NCBI GenBank assembly: GCA_003223935.1
Contig: QHXQ01000053.1
Coordinates: 1-58,303, forward strand
From: Acidobacteriota bacterium
GTDB taxonomy: Bacteria; Acidobacteriota; Blastocatellia; Pyrinomonadales; Pyrinomonadaceae
Length of the DNA stretch: 58,303 nucleotides
Direction: 5' to 3'
Both the position numbers and the translations under genes were made by a program. Positions 21,429-29,881 of this stretch are shown piece by piece (the first letter of the stretch is position 1; each line of letters opens with the position of its first letter). A model generated the notes under the pieces. It made no database searches. It was not told the DNA's origin and saw nothing but the letters and a program-made list of their open reading frames with translations.

Positions 21429-21672
21429 TTGAAAAACGCTCCTTAATTTTTGAGGACAAACGTTGAAGCGAAACCCGGCAGAAAGTTTTGACAGACGCGA
21501 GGGCCGCCCAAGCGGAAGGCAGAGATTAACATTGAGGCGCGACCCAGTAAAGTTGATAGCGACCCAGTAAAGTTGATTTTGCCGGCTAAATTGACGCGCC
21601 GATCCGGCCTCTGTTACGCTCATCTGTTCGCAAACATGCGCGCATCTTAACCGAAAGGCTGAAAGGTATTTT
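21429..21672. repeat. Divergent intergenic region with a 19-bp tandem duplication
   Basis: Contains two exact copies of GCGACCCAGTAAAGTTGAT at 21539-21557 and 21559-21577, with a 20-bp period, close to two helical turns. It sits between the S41 protease (minus) and the thiolase (plus). Such spacing could hold a regulator binding to one face of the helix, but no regulator is identified. Confidence 0.7.
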
Positions 21673-22854
21673 ATGGCTCAAGACATCTTCATATTGGGCG
21701 GCAAGCGGACGCCGATGACCGGGTACGTCGGCGCTTTGAAGGACGTGAAGGCGATTGATTTGGCGGCCGTGGCCGCACGCGGCGCGCTCGCGGGCGTGGG
21801 CATCGCTGCCGAAGAGATCGAACACACGATCATCGGCAACGCTTTGCAGACTTCGGGCGACGCGATCTATGGCGCGCGCCATGTCGCACTGAAGACAGGT
21901 GTGCCGGCTGATCGGCCGGCGCTCACGGTCAATCGGCTGTGCGGCAGTGGCATTCAAGCAATCATATCGGGCGCGCAGATGATCCAACTTGGCGAAGCGC
22001 GCACTTGTCTCGTCGGCGGCATGGAATCAATGTCCATGGCCCCGCACGTCATCTACGGCGCGCGCGCAGGCTTCGCGCTCGGTCAAGGCAAACTCGAAGA
22101 CAGTCTGATGGTCGCGCTGCTTGATACCTACTGCAACACGACTATGGCCGGCACGGCCGAGAATCTCGCGCGGCGTTATGAAATTTCGCGCGCGGAACAG
22201 GACGAGTATGCGTTGCGCTCACAACAGGAAGCGAAGCGCGCACAGGACGCAGGCATTTTTGCCGAAGAGATCGTGCCCGTCGAAGTCAAGACGCGCAAAG
22301 GTACGAAGGTCGTTGACAGAGACGATCATCTGCGCCCGGACACGACGCTCGAAGGGTTGGCGAAACTCCCGACCGCGTTCAGCAAAGACGGCTTCGTCAC
22401 CGCCGGCAACGCATCAGGCATTGTGGACGGCGCGGCGGCGCTCGTCATCGCGGGCGCGGACTACGTTCGAGAGCGTAACGTTCAACCGCTCGGCCGGATC
22501 GTGAGTTGGGCTTACGCGGGGGTCGAGCCGGACATCATGGGCATCGGGCCTGTGCCGGCGACGCGCAAGGCTTTGGAGAAAGCAGGACTGACGCTCAACG
22601 AGATCGATCTCATCGAAGTCAACGAAGCCTTCGCCGGTCAATACCTCGCGGTCGAAAAAGAGTTGGGCCTCGACCGCGCGCGCACCAACGTCAACGGCGG
22701 CGCGATTGCGCTCGGTCACCCTCTGGGCGCAACCGGCACACGGCTCGTCCTCACCGTGCTCATGGAACTCCGGCGGCGCGGCGCACGCTACGGTCTTGCC
22801 ACCGCCTGCATCGGCGGCGGTCAAGGCATCGCGATGATCGTCGAGCAGGCGTAA
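21673..22854 (+). CDS. Acetyl-CoA C-acetyltransferase (thiolase)
   Basis: Thiolase-family enzyme that makes or cleaves acetoacetyl-CoA or longer 3-ketoacyl-CoA. It has 393 residues, as expected. The acyl-carrying Cys is Cys90 in NRLCGSG, the catalytic His is His349 in GHPLGATG, and the second Cys is Cys379 in CIGGGQG. Biosynthetic (PhaA/AtoB-type) length and motifs fit, but degradative FadA-type use cannot be excluded. The ATG at 21673 follows AAAGG. It stands alone on its strand. Confidence 0.95.
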   Translation: MAQDIFILGGKRTPMTGYVGALKDVKAIDLAAVAARGALAGVGIAAEEIEHTIIGNALQTSGDAIYGARHVALKTGVPADRPALTVNRLCGSGIQAIISGAQMIQLGEARTCLVGGMESMSMAPHVIYGARAGFALGQGKLEDSLMVALLDTYCNTTMAGTAENLARRYEISRAEQDEYALRSQQEAKRAQDAGIFAEEIVPVEVKTRKGTKVVDRDDHLRPDTTLEGLAKLPTAFSKDGFVTAGNASGIVDGAAALVIAGADYVRERNVQPLGRIVSWAYAGVEPDIMGIGPVPATRKALEKAGLTLNEIDLIEVNEAFAGQYLAVEKELGLDRARTNVNGGAIALGHPLGATGTRLVLTVLMELRRRGARYGLATACIGGGQGIAMIVEQA

Positions 22855-22879
22855 TAAAAGAGAGAGAGGGAAGAGGTCA

Positions 22880-22958
22880 GTTCAATGTTGAAGGTTGCAA
22901 GTTCAAGGTTAGCCGCAGCCAGTCGCAAACCTTGAACCTTGAACTTGCAACTTTGAAC
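22880..22958. repeat. Heptamer-register hairpin 5
   Basis: Left part 22880-22910 (GTTCAAT, GTTGAAG, GTTGCAA, GTTCAAG) and right part 22928-22958 (ACCTTGA twice, ACTTGCA, ACTTTGA) are imperfect inverse complements in 7-bp register. The best pairing needs a one-heptamer shift. It starts 26 nt after the thiolase stop codon. Confidence 0.85.
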
Positions 22959-23373
22959 TATTACTAACCGCTGATCTCTAAACTCCACTTTTCCTATTTT
23001 TCATATTCAAATCCAAATTCTTGAACGATTCTTACCAATCACGCGCGTTCGCCTTTCACTTAACCAATGAGAAACACAGCCGTTAATCGAACAGGCGCGG
23101 GCCGCTGCTCCTTCGGCACAAAGCTTGCCGGTTTTGATTTGGATGGGCGTTAATTGGCTTTGCTGTGCCGGGACAGGCTGCTGCGTTTTAGCTTGTGCTT
23201 AGCTTGCGCAGATGCCCCCCGGCGTGATAGAAGCATCGGTTACTTTCGGTCGTCGTCCAGATTACCGATAAGCAATCCTGAAGGGTCTCTAGCAAACGGT
23301 TCTCAAAGCACGATGCAGCCGCGGCGAACCGTCGAAAATTTCAACACCTAAATTCTGATAAGGAGTATCCCCT
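22959..23373. other. Long upstream region of the Oar-like receptor
   Basis: About 415 bases without a gene. It is AT-rich for the first 120 bases. It contains a sigma-54-like -24/-12 element at 23114-23130, listed separately, and ends in a strong ribosome site AAGGAG before the receptor ATG. The predicted leader is about 230 nt. A 65-codon plus-strand frame here has no support. Confidence 0.5.
23114..23130 (+). promoter_or_regulatory. Candidate sigma-54 (-24/-12) promoter of the Oar-like receptor
   Basis: CGGCACAAAGCTTGCC: GG at 23115-23116 and GC at 23127-23128 are exactly 10 nt apart, and GGCAC plus TTGC match the sigma-54 consensus. It lies about 245 nt upstream of the receptor start. Nearly the same 16-mer occurs upstream of the YflT-like gene. 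Confidence 0.55.
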
Positions 23374-26300
23374 ATGTCCAAGTTGTCCCGTGTGCTCTTC
23401 GCTCTCTGTCTGCTCGTCGGACTGAGCGCGAGCGTGCTGGCGCAGTCCACGACGACCGGCGCGATTGGCGTCACCGTCAAAGACCCGCAGGGCGCAGTCG
23501 TGCCCAACGCGTCGGTGACTGTGCATAATGAAGAAACCAACAACGATGCGGCGGCTACAACCGACAACGAAGGCCGCACGCGCGTCGTGCAGTTGCAGCC
23601 CGGTCATTACACTGTGACCGTCAGCGCGAGCGGCTTCAGCAACTACAAGCAAGAGAGCGTGGTCGTCGAGGTCGGACAAGTCACCTCGATTGATGCGCCG
23701 TTGGCCGTCGGTGGTGCATCCGAGACGGTCGAAGTCACGGCCGAAGCGCCGGTCATCAACACGACGCAGCAAGACTTCTCCAGCAACATCAATCAGACCT
23801 CGATCAACAACCTGCCGATCAACGGGCGCCGCTGGTCTAACTTCGCCCTGCTCACGCCGGGCGCGACGCCTGACGGCACGTTCGGCCTGATCTCCTTCCG
23901 CGGCATTTCGGGCCTGCTGAACAACAACACGGTGGACGGCGGCGACAACAACCAAGCGTTCTTCGCCGAAGAGCGCGGGCGCACCCGCATCAGCTACTCG
24001 ATCAGCCAAGACTCCATCCGCGAATTCCAAGTCAACACGTCGAGCTATTCGGCTGAGTACGGGCGCAGCGCGGGCGGCGTGGTCAACGCTGTCACGAAGA
24101 GCGGCACGAACGACTTCCACGGCACGGGCTTCTACTTCCAGCGCAACAACAGATGGGGCGCGCGCAACCCGCGCAGTTTCATCACGCAAAGCGTCAACGG
24201 CGTCTTTACGCCGGTTGCCTTTAAGCCGCAGGACGTGCGCCATCAGTTCGGCGGCACCATCGGCGGCCCGATCAAGCGCGACAAGGCGTTCTTCTTCTTC
24301 AGCTACGATCAGCAGAAGCGCAACTTCCCCGGCGTCTCTACCTTCTCCGCCTTAGACTTCTTGAACCGCGCAGACACTTGTCTGCTGACGGCTGCGCGCG
24401 CCTCGGCGATTACGCTAACCCAATGCCCAGCCTTCGCGGGCACGACCGGCAGCATCAACCGTAACGGCTCGTTGGGCGTCGGCAAAGGTTTGACGCAAGC
24501 GCAGATCAACACCGCGCTCAATTTCCTGAACGGCATCTCCGGCGCAGTCCCGCGCCGCGGCGACCAACGGCTCATCCTGCCGAAGGTTGATTGGAACATC
24601 AACTCGAAAAATACTTTAACCGCCACCTACAACCGTCTGCGCTGGGTCTCGCCCGCAGGCATCCAGACGCAGGCGATCAACACACGCGCGCGCGATAACT
24701 TCGGCGACGATGGCGTGAACATTGACTGGCTGACCCTGCGCCTCGCTTCGACGCTCTCGAACAAACTGATCAACGAAGCCCGCTATCAGTACGGGCGCGA
24801 CAACGAGTTCCAGTTTAGCCAGCCGCCGCTGCCGGGCGAGCCGACCAACTCCATCGGCGGTCGTTCGCCACAGACGTTCATCACGAACGGCTTCTCGTTC
24901 GGCATCCCAGAGTTCCTTGAGCGTCCCGCGTTCCCGGATGAGCGGCGCAATCAGTTTGCCGATACGATGACGTACTCGCAGGGCAACCACACGATCAAGT
25001 GGGGCGCTGACATCAACTTCGTCAAAGACATCATCAGCAACCTCCGCTTCTCGGGCGGCGAGTTCAACTACACCGGCGGCACGAATGCGGCCGGATTCTA
25101 CGGTGGTCTCAATGACTTCATCATTGACTACACCAACTTCATCGCGCCCGGTTCGCTGCCCGCCAACACTCCGTGCTACAGCAGCACGCGCACGGTTGGC
25201 AAGTGCTACGGCGGCAACTTCAACCAAGGCTTGGGCGTGCTCGGCTTGACGATGAAGACGACCGACTTCAATCTCTTCGTCCAAGACGACTGGCGCGTGA
25301 CCCCGCGCTTGACCCTGAACCTCGGCTTGCGCTATGAGTACCAGCGCAACCCCGATGCCATCGCCTCGCACATCAACCCGCTGCTCCCGCAGACGGCCAA
25401 CAAGGTGAATGATAAAAACAACTTCGGGCCGCGGCTCGGCTTCGCCTACGATGTGAAGGGCGACGGCAAGACTTCGATTCGCGGCGGCTACGGCATCTAC
25501 TACGGGCGCGTCATCAACTCGACGGTCTATAACGCGCTCATCAACACAGGCGTCGGGATTGATGTTGCGCAGCGCCAGTTCAGCATCAGCGCGAACACGA
25601 TAGGTAATTTTGCTGATTGTCGGACTGCGCCAAACAATACGCCGAACACTTGTCCGATCTTGCCTAGCTACCCGAACCTGTTAGGTACAGCGTCGCCGCC
25701 AACCGGCGCAGTGCAGTACTTCGCTTCTAACTTCCAACTGCCGTTGATCCACCAGACCGATTTCGTCATCGAGCGGCAGATCGCACGTAACACGGTGGTC
25801 TCTTTCTCCTACTTGGGCAGCTTTGGCAAGAGTCTCCCGAACTTTGTGGACACCAACCTGCCGAAACCTGCAAACCTCGTGACGTTCACTGCCGTGGGCG
25901 GGCCATTTGACGGTCAACAATGGCTCTTCCCGCTCTACACGGGTACGCGCCCGAACACGAACTTCCAACAGATCACGGAGATTCGCAGCGACGTCTTCTC
26001 CAGATACAACGCGATTGTGTTTCAGGCGAACCGCCGGTTGACGAACGGGCTGCAATTCCAAGCCAACTACACGCTCTCGCGGTCAACTGACAACGGCCAG
26101 AGTTCGGTCACCTTTACGTCGAACAACCTTCCGTTCGACGCCTTCAACCAGAATGGCGAGACGGCCCCATCGGCTTTCGACCGGCGACATAAGTTGGTGA
26201 TAAGCGCTGTTTACAACACCAACTTCGCCAGCTTGAAGGACAACAAAGTGGGCCGGGCGCTCCTAAACGGCTGGACATTCTCGCCGATCTTCAACGCCTT

Positions 26301-26757
26301 CTCCGGCGCGCGTTTCACTGCTAACGTCTCCGGCAGTTCTAGCCCCGGCGGTAGTGCCACCGGCTCAGGTAATAATTTTGGGTTCGCTCCAGGCACACCC
26401 ACTCCGGGCGGCGGCCTCAACGGTTCGGGCGGCTCGACCCGCTTCGCGCTCTTGCCGCGCAACTTCTTCAAGCAGCCGTCCATCAGATATTTCGATGCGC
26501 GGCTCTCGCGTCGTTTCAGGATCACTGAAGGGACGCACCTAGAAGTGCTAGTCGAAGGCTTCAACCTGTTCAACCGCACGCAGGTGACCAGCGTGAACCA
26601 GACGATCTATTCGGTTGACACGACTGGCAGCACGGCCAGCCCGCGTCCGTTCTTGAACTTCCAGAGCGGGCCGAGCGGCTTCAACAGTGTCACCGCCGCT
26701 GACAGCACGCTCTTCCGCGAGCGGCAGGTGCAACTCGGCGTGCGCTTCGAGTTCTAA
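23374..26757 (+). CDS. Oar-like TonB-dependent outer-membrane receptor with N-terminal carboxypeptidase-regulatory-like domain
   Basis: A 1127-residue outer-membrane protein. Signal peptide 1-23 (MSKLSRVLFALCLLVGLSAS type). Residues about 28-105 are a carboxypeptidase regulatory-like beta-sandwich (GAIGVTVKDPQGAVVPNASVTV). A plug domain follows (INNLPINGRRWSNFALLTPG ... SAEYGRSAGGVVNAVTKSGT), then a long 22-strand-type barrel ending in an aromatic F-E-F, typical for outer-membrane insertion. Such proteins are abundant in Acidobacteriota and resemble myxobacterial Oar; they may import glycans, peptides or metal complexes, and the ligand is unknown. AAGGAG precedes the ATG. It is monocistronic with its own terminator. 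Confidence 0.92.
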   Translation: MSKLSRVLFALCLLVGLSASVLAQSTTTGAIGVTVKDPQGAVVPNASVTVHNEETNNDAAATTDNEGRTRVVQLQPGHYTVTVSASGFSNYKQESVVVEVGQVTSIDAPLAVGGASETVEVTAEAPVINTTQQDFSSNINQTSINNLPINGRRWSNFALLTPGATPDGTFGLISFRGISGLLNNNTVDGGDNNQAFFAEERGRTRISYSISQDSIREFQVNTSSYSAEYGRSAGGVVNAVTKSGTNDFHGTGFYFQRNNRWGARNPRSFITQSVNGVFTPVAFKPQDVRHQFGGTIGGPIKRDKAFFFFSYDQQKRNFPGVSTFSALDFLNRADTCLLTAARASAITLTQCPAFAGTTGSINRNGSLGVGKGLTQAQINTALNFLNGISGAVPRRGDQRLILPKVDWNINSKNTLTATYNRLRWVSPAGIQTQAINTRARDNFGDDGVNIDWLTLRLASTLSNKLINEARYQYGRDNEFQFSQPPLPGEPTNSIGGRSPQTFITNGFSFGIPEFLERPAFPDERRNQFADTMTYSQGNHTIKWGADINFVKDIISNLRFSGGEFNYTGGTNAAGFYGGLNDFIIDYTNFIAPGSLPANTPCYSSTRTVGKCYGGNFNQGLGVLGLTMKTTDFNLFVQDDWRVTPRLTLNLGLRYEYQRNPDAIASHINPLLPQTANKVNDKNNFGPRLGFAYDVKGDGKTSIRGGYGIYYGRVINSTVYNALINTGVGIDVAQRQFSISANTIGNFADCRTAPNNTPNTCPILPSYPNLLGTASPPTGAVQYFASNFQLPLIHQTDFVIERQIARNTVVSFSYLGSFGKSLPNFVDTNLPKPANLVTFTAVGGPFDGQQWLFPLYTGTRPNTNFQQITEIRSDVFSRYNAIVFQANRRLTNGLQFQANYTLSRSTDNGQSSVTFTSNNLPFDAFNQNGETAPSAFDRRHKLVISAVYNTNFASLKDNKVGRALLNGWTFSPIFNAFSGARFTANVSGSSSPGGSATGSGNNFGFAPGTPTPGGGLNGSGGSTRFALLPRNFFKQPSIRYFDARLSRRFRITEGTHLEVLVEGFNLFNRTQVTSVNQTIYSVDTTGSTASPRPFLNFQSGPSGFNSVTAADSTLFRERQVQLGVRFEF

Positions 26758-26786
26758 ACTTCGGAGCAACTAAACCACCCTTTGAC

Positions 26787-26823
26787 GCGGGCGCTTCTCC
26801 TTGTGAGCAGCGCCCGCTTTTTT
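26787..26823 (+). terminator. Rho-independent terminator of the Oar-like receptor gene
   Basis: Perfect stem GCGGGCGCT (26787-26795) with AGCGCCCGC (26809-26817), 13-nt loop, then TTTTTT. It begins 30 nt after the receptor stop codon. Confidence 0.92.
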
Positions 26824-26939
26824 GTCCGAAGATAGACCGCACACTGTACGGAAACACGCACGACAGGACAGAGGTGCGCGAGCGCACGCTCATGAGCAAG
26901 CATCGCTTCTATCAAAGACTTGCACCGCTCGTTACGTGC

Positions 26940-26955
26940 TGGCATGAGCCTTGCC
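26940..26955 (+). promoter_or_regulatory. Candidate sigma-54 promoter of the CsbD-like gene
   Basis: TGGCATGAGCCTTGCC has GG and GC dinucleotides spaced by 10 nt, with TGGCA and TTGC matching the consensus at most positions. It lies about 85 nt upstream of the CsbD-like ATG, nearly the same distance as the similar element before the YflT-like stress gene. Confidence 0.5.
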
Positions 26956-27038
26956 CTTTTCATGTTTCGACAGAAGGAGACGAACTGCGCTGCGTTCATT
27001 CGTCGCGCGGCGCATGCAAACAAAGGGAGGTTTAGATC

Positions 27039-27251
27039 ATGGGCATACCGAATCGAGACGAGATGGAGGGCAAATTTGATCGCGCTAAAGGCACGGTCAA
27101 AGACAAGATGGGCAAGGCGATGGGCGACCGCAGACTCGAAGACGAGGGTCAAGCGGAACGCGCCGGTGGTCGTATGCAGGAAGGCTACGGCAAAGCGCGC
27201 CGCAAAGTCGGTGAAGCCATCAAAGACATGGGCGATGCCGTCGGACGCTAA
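27039..27251 (+). CDS. CsbD-like stress protein
   Basis: A 70-residue, highly charged, probably helical protein of the CsbD family. The family pattern is visible: NRDEMEGKFDRAKGTVKDKM followed by Gly-rich and Gln-rich repeats (DEGQAERAGGRMQEGYGKA). CsbD is part of the general stress response in Bacillus; molecular function is unknown. The ATG at 27039 follows GGGAGG by 8 nt. It is convergent with the SRPBCC gene, with a heptamer hairpin between. Confidence 0.88.
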   Translation: MGIPNRDEMEGKFDRAKGTVKDKMGKAMGDRRLEDEGQAERAGGRMQEGYGKARRKVGEAIKDMGDAVGR

Positions 27252-27260
27252 ATGCAAAAA

Positions 27261-27331
27261 CAAGTGACGAGTGACAAGTGACGAGCAGAATAAGTGTTTA
27301 CTTGTCACTCGTCACTTGTCACTCGTCACTG
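27261..27331. repeat. Heptamer-register hairpin 6
   Basis: Perfect 23-bp inverted repeat: 27263-27285 pairs with 27308-27330. The words are AGTGACG and AGTGACA alternating. The core reads AGTGTTTACTTG. The right arm contains the last codons and the TGA stop (27321-27319) of the SRPBCC gene. Confidence 0.92.
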
Positions 27332-28284
27332 CTTTTCTCCCACCTGCGCCAATCGCGGCTTGGCCCTTCATCGAGCAGGTGGTCAACGTTGCGGCGCAAC
27401 AGGTGGTGCTTAGCCTCACGATCCCAATCACGTTCGGCTCGTTTGCGTTCACGCTCGCGCGGCGTCAGGGCGTAACGCGGCCGGTAAGGTCGCGCTGCTT
27501 CGTCTGCCCGCGCAGCCTCTTCGGCGCGTGCATCAAGCATGCGCTCATCGTCAAGCTGTCGTTCGCGTTCACGCATGCGCTGCCAACCTTGTGCCGGCCT
27601 GCGCTCCGCTTGATACCGGCGCATACTTTCGATCTGACTGCGCCGCGCCGCGCGCAACGCTTCATCGAAACGCTGCTCGCGCTCAAGCTCGCCATCCGCA
27701 CGAAATCTCGCGGCACGCGGGCGCGCCGCACGTCCGCGCTCATCGCGCCCGCGCATGCCAAGCACGTCGCGATAATAACGCGCATCTGAGCGCCGCTCAG
27801 ATTCTGCCGCGCGTCGTCGTGCGCGCTCCGCTTCGCGCCGATAGCGACCATCACCAGCCGCACGCTCTGCGATCCGTTTGAAGCGGCGTAGGTCTTCCGT
27901 CAACTCCGCGGCCGGATTGCGCCCGAACAGACGCGCGAAGGCGTCGCCAACGCGACCGGCCGGCGGCGCGTAACCGAGCACCATGCGCAGGCGCGTCGTG
28001 TCGGGATCGATCTCCGTGAAGACGACTTCGCCATCCGTGTCCACATCGCCGCGCACAGAGCGCCAAGCGATACGATGATCCGGCTCGAAGATGGTCGTCT
28101 CCGTCTCCCATTCGACGTCCATGCCAAACGGCGTGTCGGCGCGCCAGCGCGTGTAGCGCCGGCCCGTGCGCCGCGCCGCTCTGATGTGGCGCATCCAACG
28201 CGGAAAACTCTCGAAGTCGCTAAACAGATCGAACACACGCTCAAGCGGCGCTTCGATCTCAATCATCCGTTCAACTCTGTGCAT
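27319..28284 (-). CDS. SRPBCC-family protein with long Arg-rich tail
   Basis: A 321-residue protein. Residues 1-150 form a START/polyketide-cyclase-like SRPBCC domain (RMIEIEAPLERVFDLFSDF ... FPRWMRHIRAA ... GEVVFTEIDPDTTRLRMVLGY), a ligand-binding helix-grip fold. Residues 150-321 are extremely rich in Arg, Glu and Ala with no hydrophobic core, probably helical or disordered and able to bind nucleic acid or acidic surfaces; this is inference. The ATG at 28284 is preceded by GGAGGT with a very short spacer. It lies downstream of the YflT-like gene and a heptamer hairpin. The stop codon is inside the next heptamer hairpin. Confidence 0.75.
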   Translation of the reverse strand: MHRVERMIEIEAPLERVFDLFSDFESFPRWMRHIRAARRTGRRYTRWRADTPFGMDVEWETETTIFEPDHRIAWRSVRGDVDTDGEVVFTEIDPDTTRLRMVLGYAPPAGRVGDAFARLFGRNPAAELTEDLRRFKRIAERAAGDGRYRREAERARRRAAESERRSDARYYRDVLGMRGRDERGRAARPRAARFRADGELEREQRFDEALRAARRSQIESMRRYQAERRPAQGWQRMRERERQLDDERMLDARAEEAARADEAARPYRPRYALTPRERERKRAERDWDREAKHHLLRRNVDHLLDEGPSRDWRRWEKSSDE

Positions 28285-28301
28285 GACACCTCCGAAAGGG
28301 A

Positions 28302-28378
28302 AGTAGGCAGAGGGCGGTAGGCAGTAGGCAGTGAAGACAGAACTGCTTTTTACTGCCTACCGCCTTCTGCCTACTGTT
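28302..28378. repeat. Heptamer-register hairpin 7
   Basis: Arms 28302-28326 and 28351-28375 pair over 25 nt with a single mismatch. The words are AGTAGGC, AGAGGGC, GGTAGGC. The core reads ACTGCTTTTTACTG. It lies between the YflT-like gene and the SRPBCC gene, which share a strand. Confidence 0.92.
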
Positions 28379-28381
28379 CTT

Positions 28382-28882
28382 TTATTCTTGTCTCACGTGC
28401 TCCGCGCCGAGGTCGGTGAGTAGTTGTTCGAGTTTGCCGGCGTCCGTCTCGGTCTTGGCTTCGACGCCGATCAGTATGCCGCCGCTGCGCAAGCCCGCAT
28501 CGTAAACTTTGGCGCGATGTTCGGGGATGCCTGCGCCGACGAGCGCGCCAATCAAGCCGCCGGTCGCGCCGCCTGCGCCCAAGCCCGCGAGTGCAGCCGC
28601 AATGGGGCCGGCGATCACTAGCCCGATGCCCGGCAGCACGAGGCTCGTGCCCACGGCCGCAATCGCCGCAAGGGTCGCACCGGCGACGCCGCCGACCGTG
28701 CCGCCCACGACCGCGCCTTGTGCTGCGCGCGTGCCCGACTCAATCGCAAACTCTTTGCTCTTGGTCGCGTCGGACATCAACACACTGATGTCATCGCGCG
28801 TGTAACCGCGTTTGATGATCGCGTCCACGGCTGCTTCGGCCGCCGCCCGCGTCTTAAACAGTCCCGTCACAAGTTTAGCCAT
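28382..28882 (-). CDS. YflT-like general stress protein with glycine-zipper helix pair
   Basis: A 166-residue protein. Residues 1-50 (KLVTGLFKTRAAAEAAVDAIIKRGY) match the heat-induced stress protein YflT-type domain. Residues 55-125 are two Gly/Ala-rich hydrophobic segments with glycine-zipper spacing, probably membrane-inserting. The C-terminal part GGILIGVEAKTETDAGKLEQLL returns to a ferredoxin-like pattern. Function is unknown. The ATG at 28882 has AAGGAG 6 nt upstream. A sigma-54-like element lies about 86 nt upstream, as for the CsbD-like gene, suggesting joint stress control. Confidence 0.78.
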   Translation of the reverse strand: MAKLVTGLFKTRAAAEAAVDAIIKRGYTRDDISVLMSDATKSKEFAIESGTRAAQGAVVGGTVGGVAGATLAAIAAVGTSLVLPGIGLVIAGPIAAALAGLGAGGATGGLIGALVGAGIPEHRAKVYDAGLRSGGILIGVEAKTETDAGKLEQLLTDLGAEHVRQE

Positions 28883-29188
28883 GTCTTTGCTCCTTCAAGC
28901 TTCGTCGCTGCAACAGCAGCACGAAGCGATCTATGCACACGCGAGGCTCAAACTGTAGGCCTCAACGGCAAACTTTGTGCCGACGAGTAACGCTCTGTCA
29001 GTCGCGGCTCGCTGCTTGAACAAGTCGCGTTTCTGCTTGATTAAACGCGCGTCAGTCGGCAAACTGTGCGCCCGACGACGACGGCGCGGCGTACCAAACC
29101 GGAACAAAACGCGCGGCGGTGTCTTGATCAATAGCAAGCCCGGAACTTAGCATGTGCGAAACGACGACGAACGAAGGAGTGATTGCCG
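28883..29188. other. Divergent regulatory region of the stress gene and the HAD gene
   Basis: About 306 bases. It holds two minus-strand sigma-54-like elements, at 28966-28982 and 29059-29072, and an imperfect hairpin at about 28899-28927 (GCTTCGT arm). The HAD gene ribosome site AGGAG is at 29175-29179. No tRNA-like fold was seen. Confidence 0.5.
28966..28982 (-). promoter_or_regulatory. Candidate sigma-54 promoter of the YflT-like gene
   Basis: On the minus strand CGGCACAAAGTTTGCC has GG and GC 10 nt apart. It differs from the element before the Oar-like receptor by one base in 16. A second, weaker element GGGCGCACAGTTTGCC follows the same spacing at 29074-29059, about 90 nt further upstream. 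Confidence 0.55.
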
Positions 29189-29881
29189 ATGCTCAAAGCT
29201 GTGATCTTCGATATTGATGGGACGCTGGTTGATTCGGTTGATCTGCATGCGCGCGCATGGCAAGAGGCGTTCAAACATTTCGGGCGCGAGATTCCTTATG
29301 AACAGGTGCGCCACCAGATCGGCAAGGGCGGCGATCAACTGCTGCCCGTCTTTTTCACGAAGGAAGAATTAGATGAGTTCGGCGAAGAGTTGGAAAAGTA
29401 TCGCGGGCGTCTCTATAAGCGCGAGTATCTGCCGCGCGTGCGCGCGTTCCCAAAGGTACGCGCACTGTTCGAGTGCATCCGCGCCGACGGCAAACAGATC
29501 GCGCTCGCGTCGTCAGCGAAAGAGGAAGAGTTGAAGATTTATAAAAAGATCGCGAATATATCTGATCTTGTCGCAGAACAGACTTCAGCCGACGACGCCG
29601 ACAAATCAAAACCGCATCCAGACATCTTTCAAGCCGCGCTCGCACAGTTAGACGATGTCGCACCCGCCGAGACCATCGTCGTCGGCGATACGCCCTACGA
29701 TGCGGAGGCGGCGGGCAAAGCACGTTTACGCACCATCGGTGTGCTCTGCGGCGGCTTCCCCGAAGCCGAGCTACGCGCCGCCGGTTGCATCGCTATCTAT
29801 CGTGACCCGGCCGACCTGCTCGCGCACTACGATGCATCGCCGCTCGCGCACCCGCCGGGCGACGCGGCAGACCGCGCTTGA
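29189..29881 (+). CDS. HAD-superfamily phosphatase
   Basis: A 230-residue hydrolase with motif I FDIDGTLVDS (nucleophile Asp8, acid Asp10), a helical cap (about 18-85), motif II in IALASSAKEEE, a Lys near KSKPHPDIF, and motif IV in VVGDTPYDAEAA. It resembles phosphoglycolate phosphatase or beta-phosphoglucomutase-like members; the substrate is unknown. The ATG at 29189 has AGGAG 9 nt upstream; a TTG two codons earlier is less likely. The stop codon overlaps the start of the glycosyltransferase, indicating an operon. Confidence 0.9.
   Translation: MLKAVIFDIDGTLVDSVDLHARAWQEAFKHFGREIPYEQVRHQIGKGGDQLLPVFFTKEELDEFGEELEKYRGRLYKREYLPRVRAFPKVRALFECIRADGKQIALASSAKEEELKIYKKIANISDLVAEQTSADDADKSKPHPDIFQAALAQLDDVAPAETIVVGDTPYDAEAAGKARLRTIGVLCGGFPEAELRAAGCIAIYRDPADLLAHYDASPLAHPPGDAADRA

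Noticed and set aside
28883..29188. tRNA or small structured RNA in the gap
   Set aside because: Only an imperfect hairpin is visible, with no cloverleaf or conserved tRNA bases.
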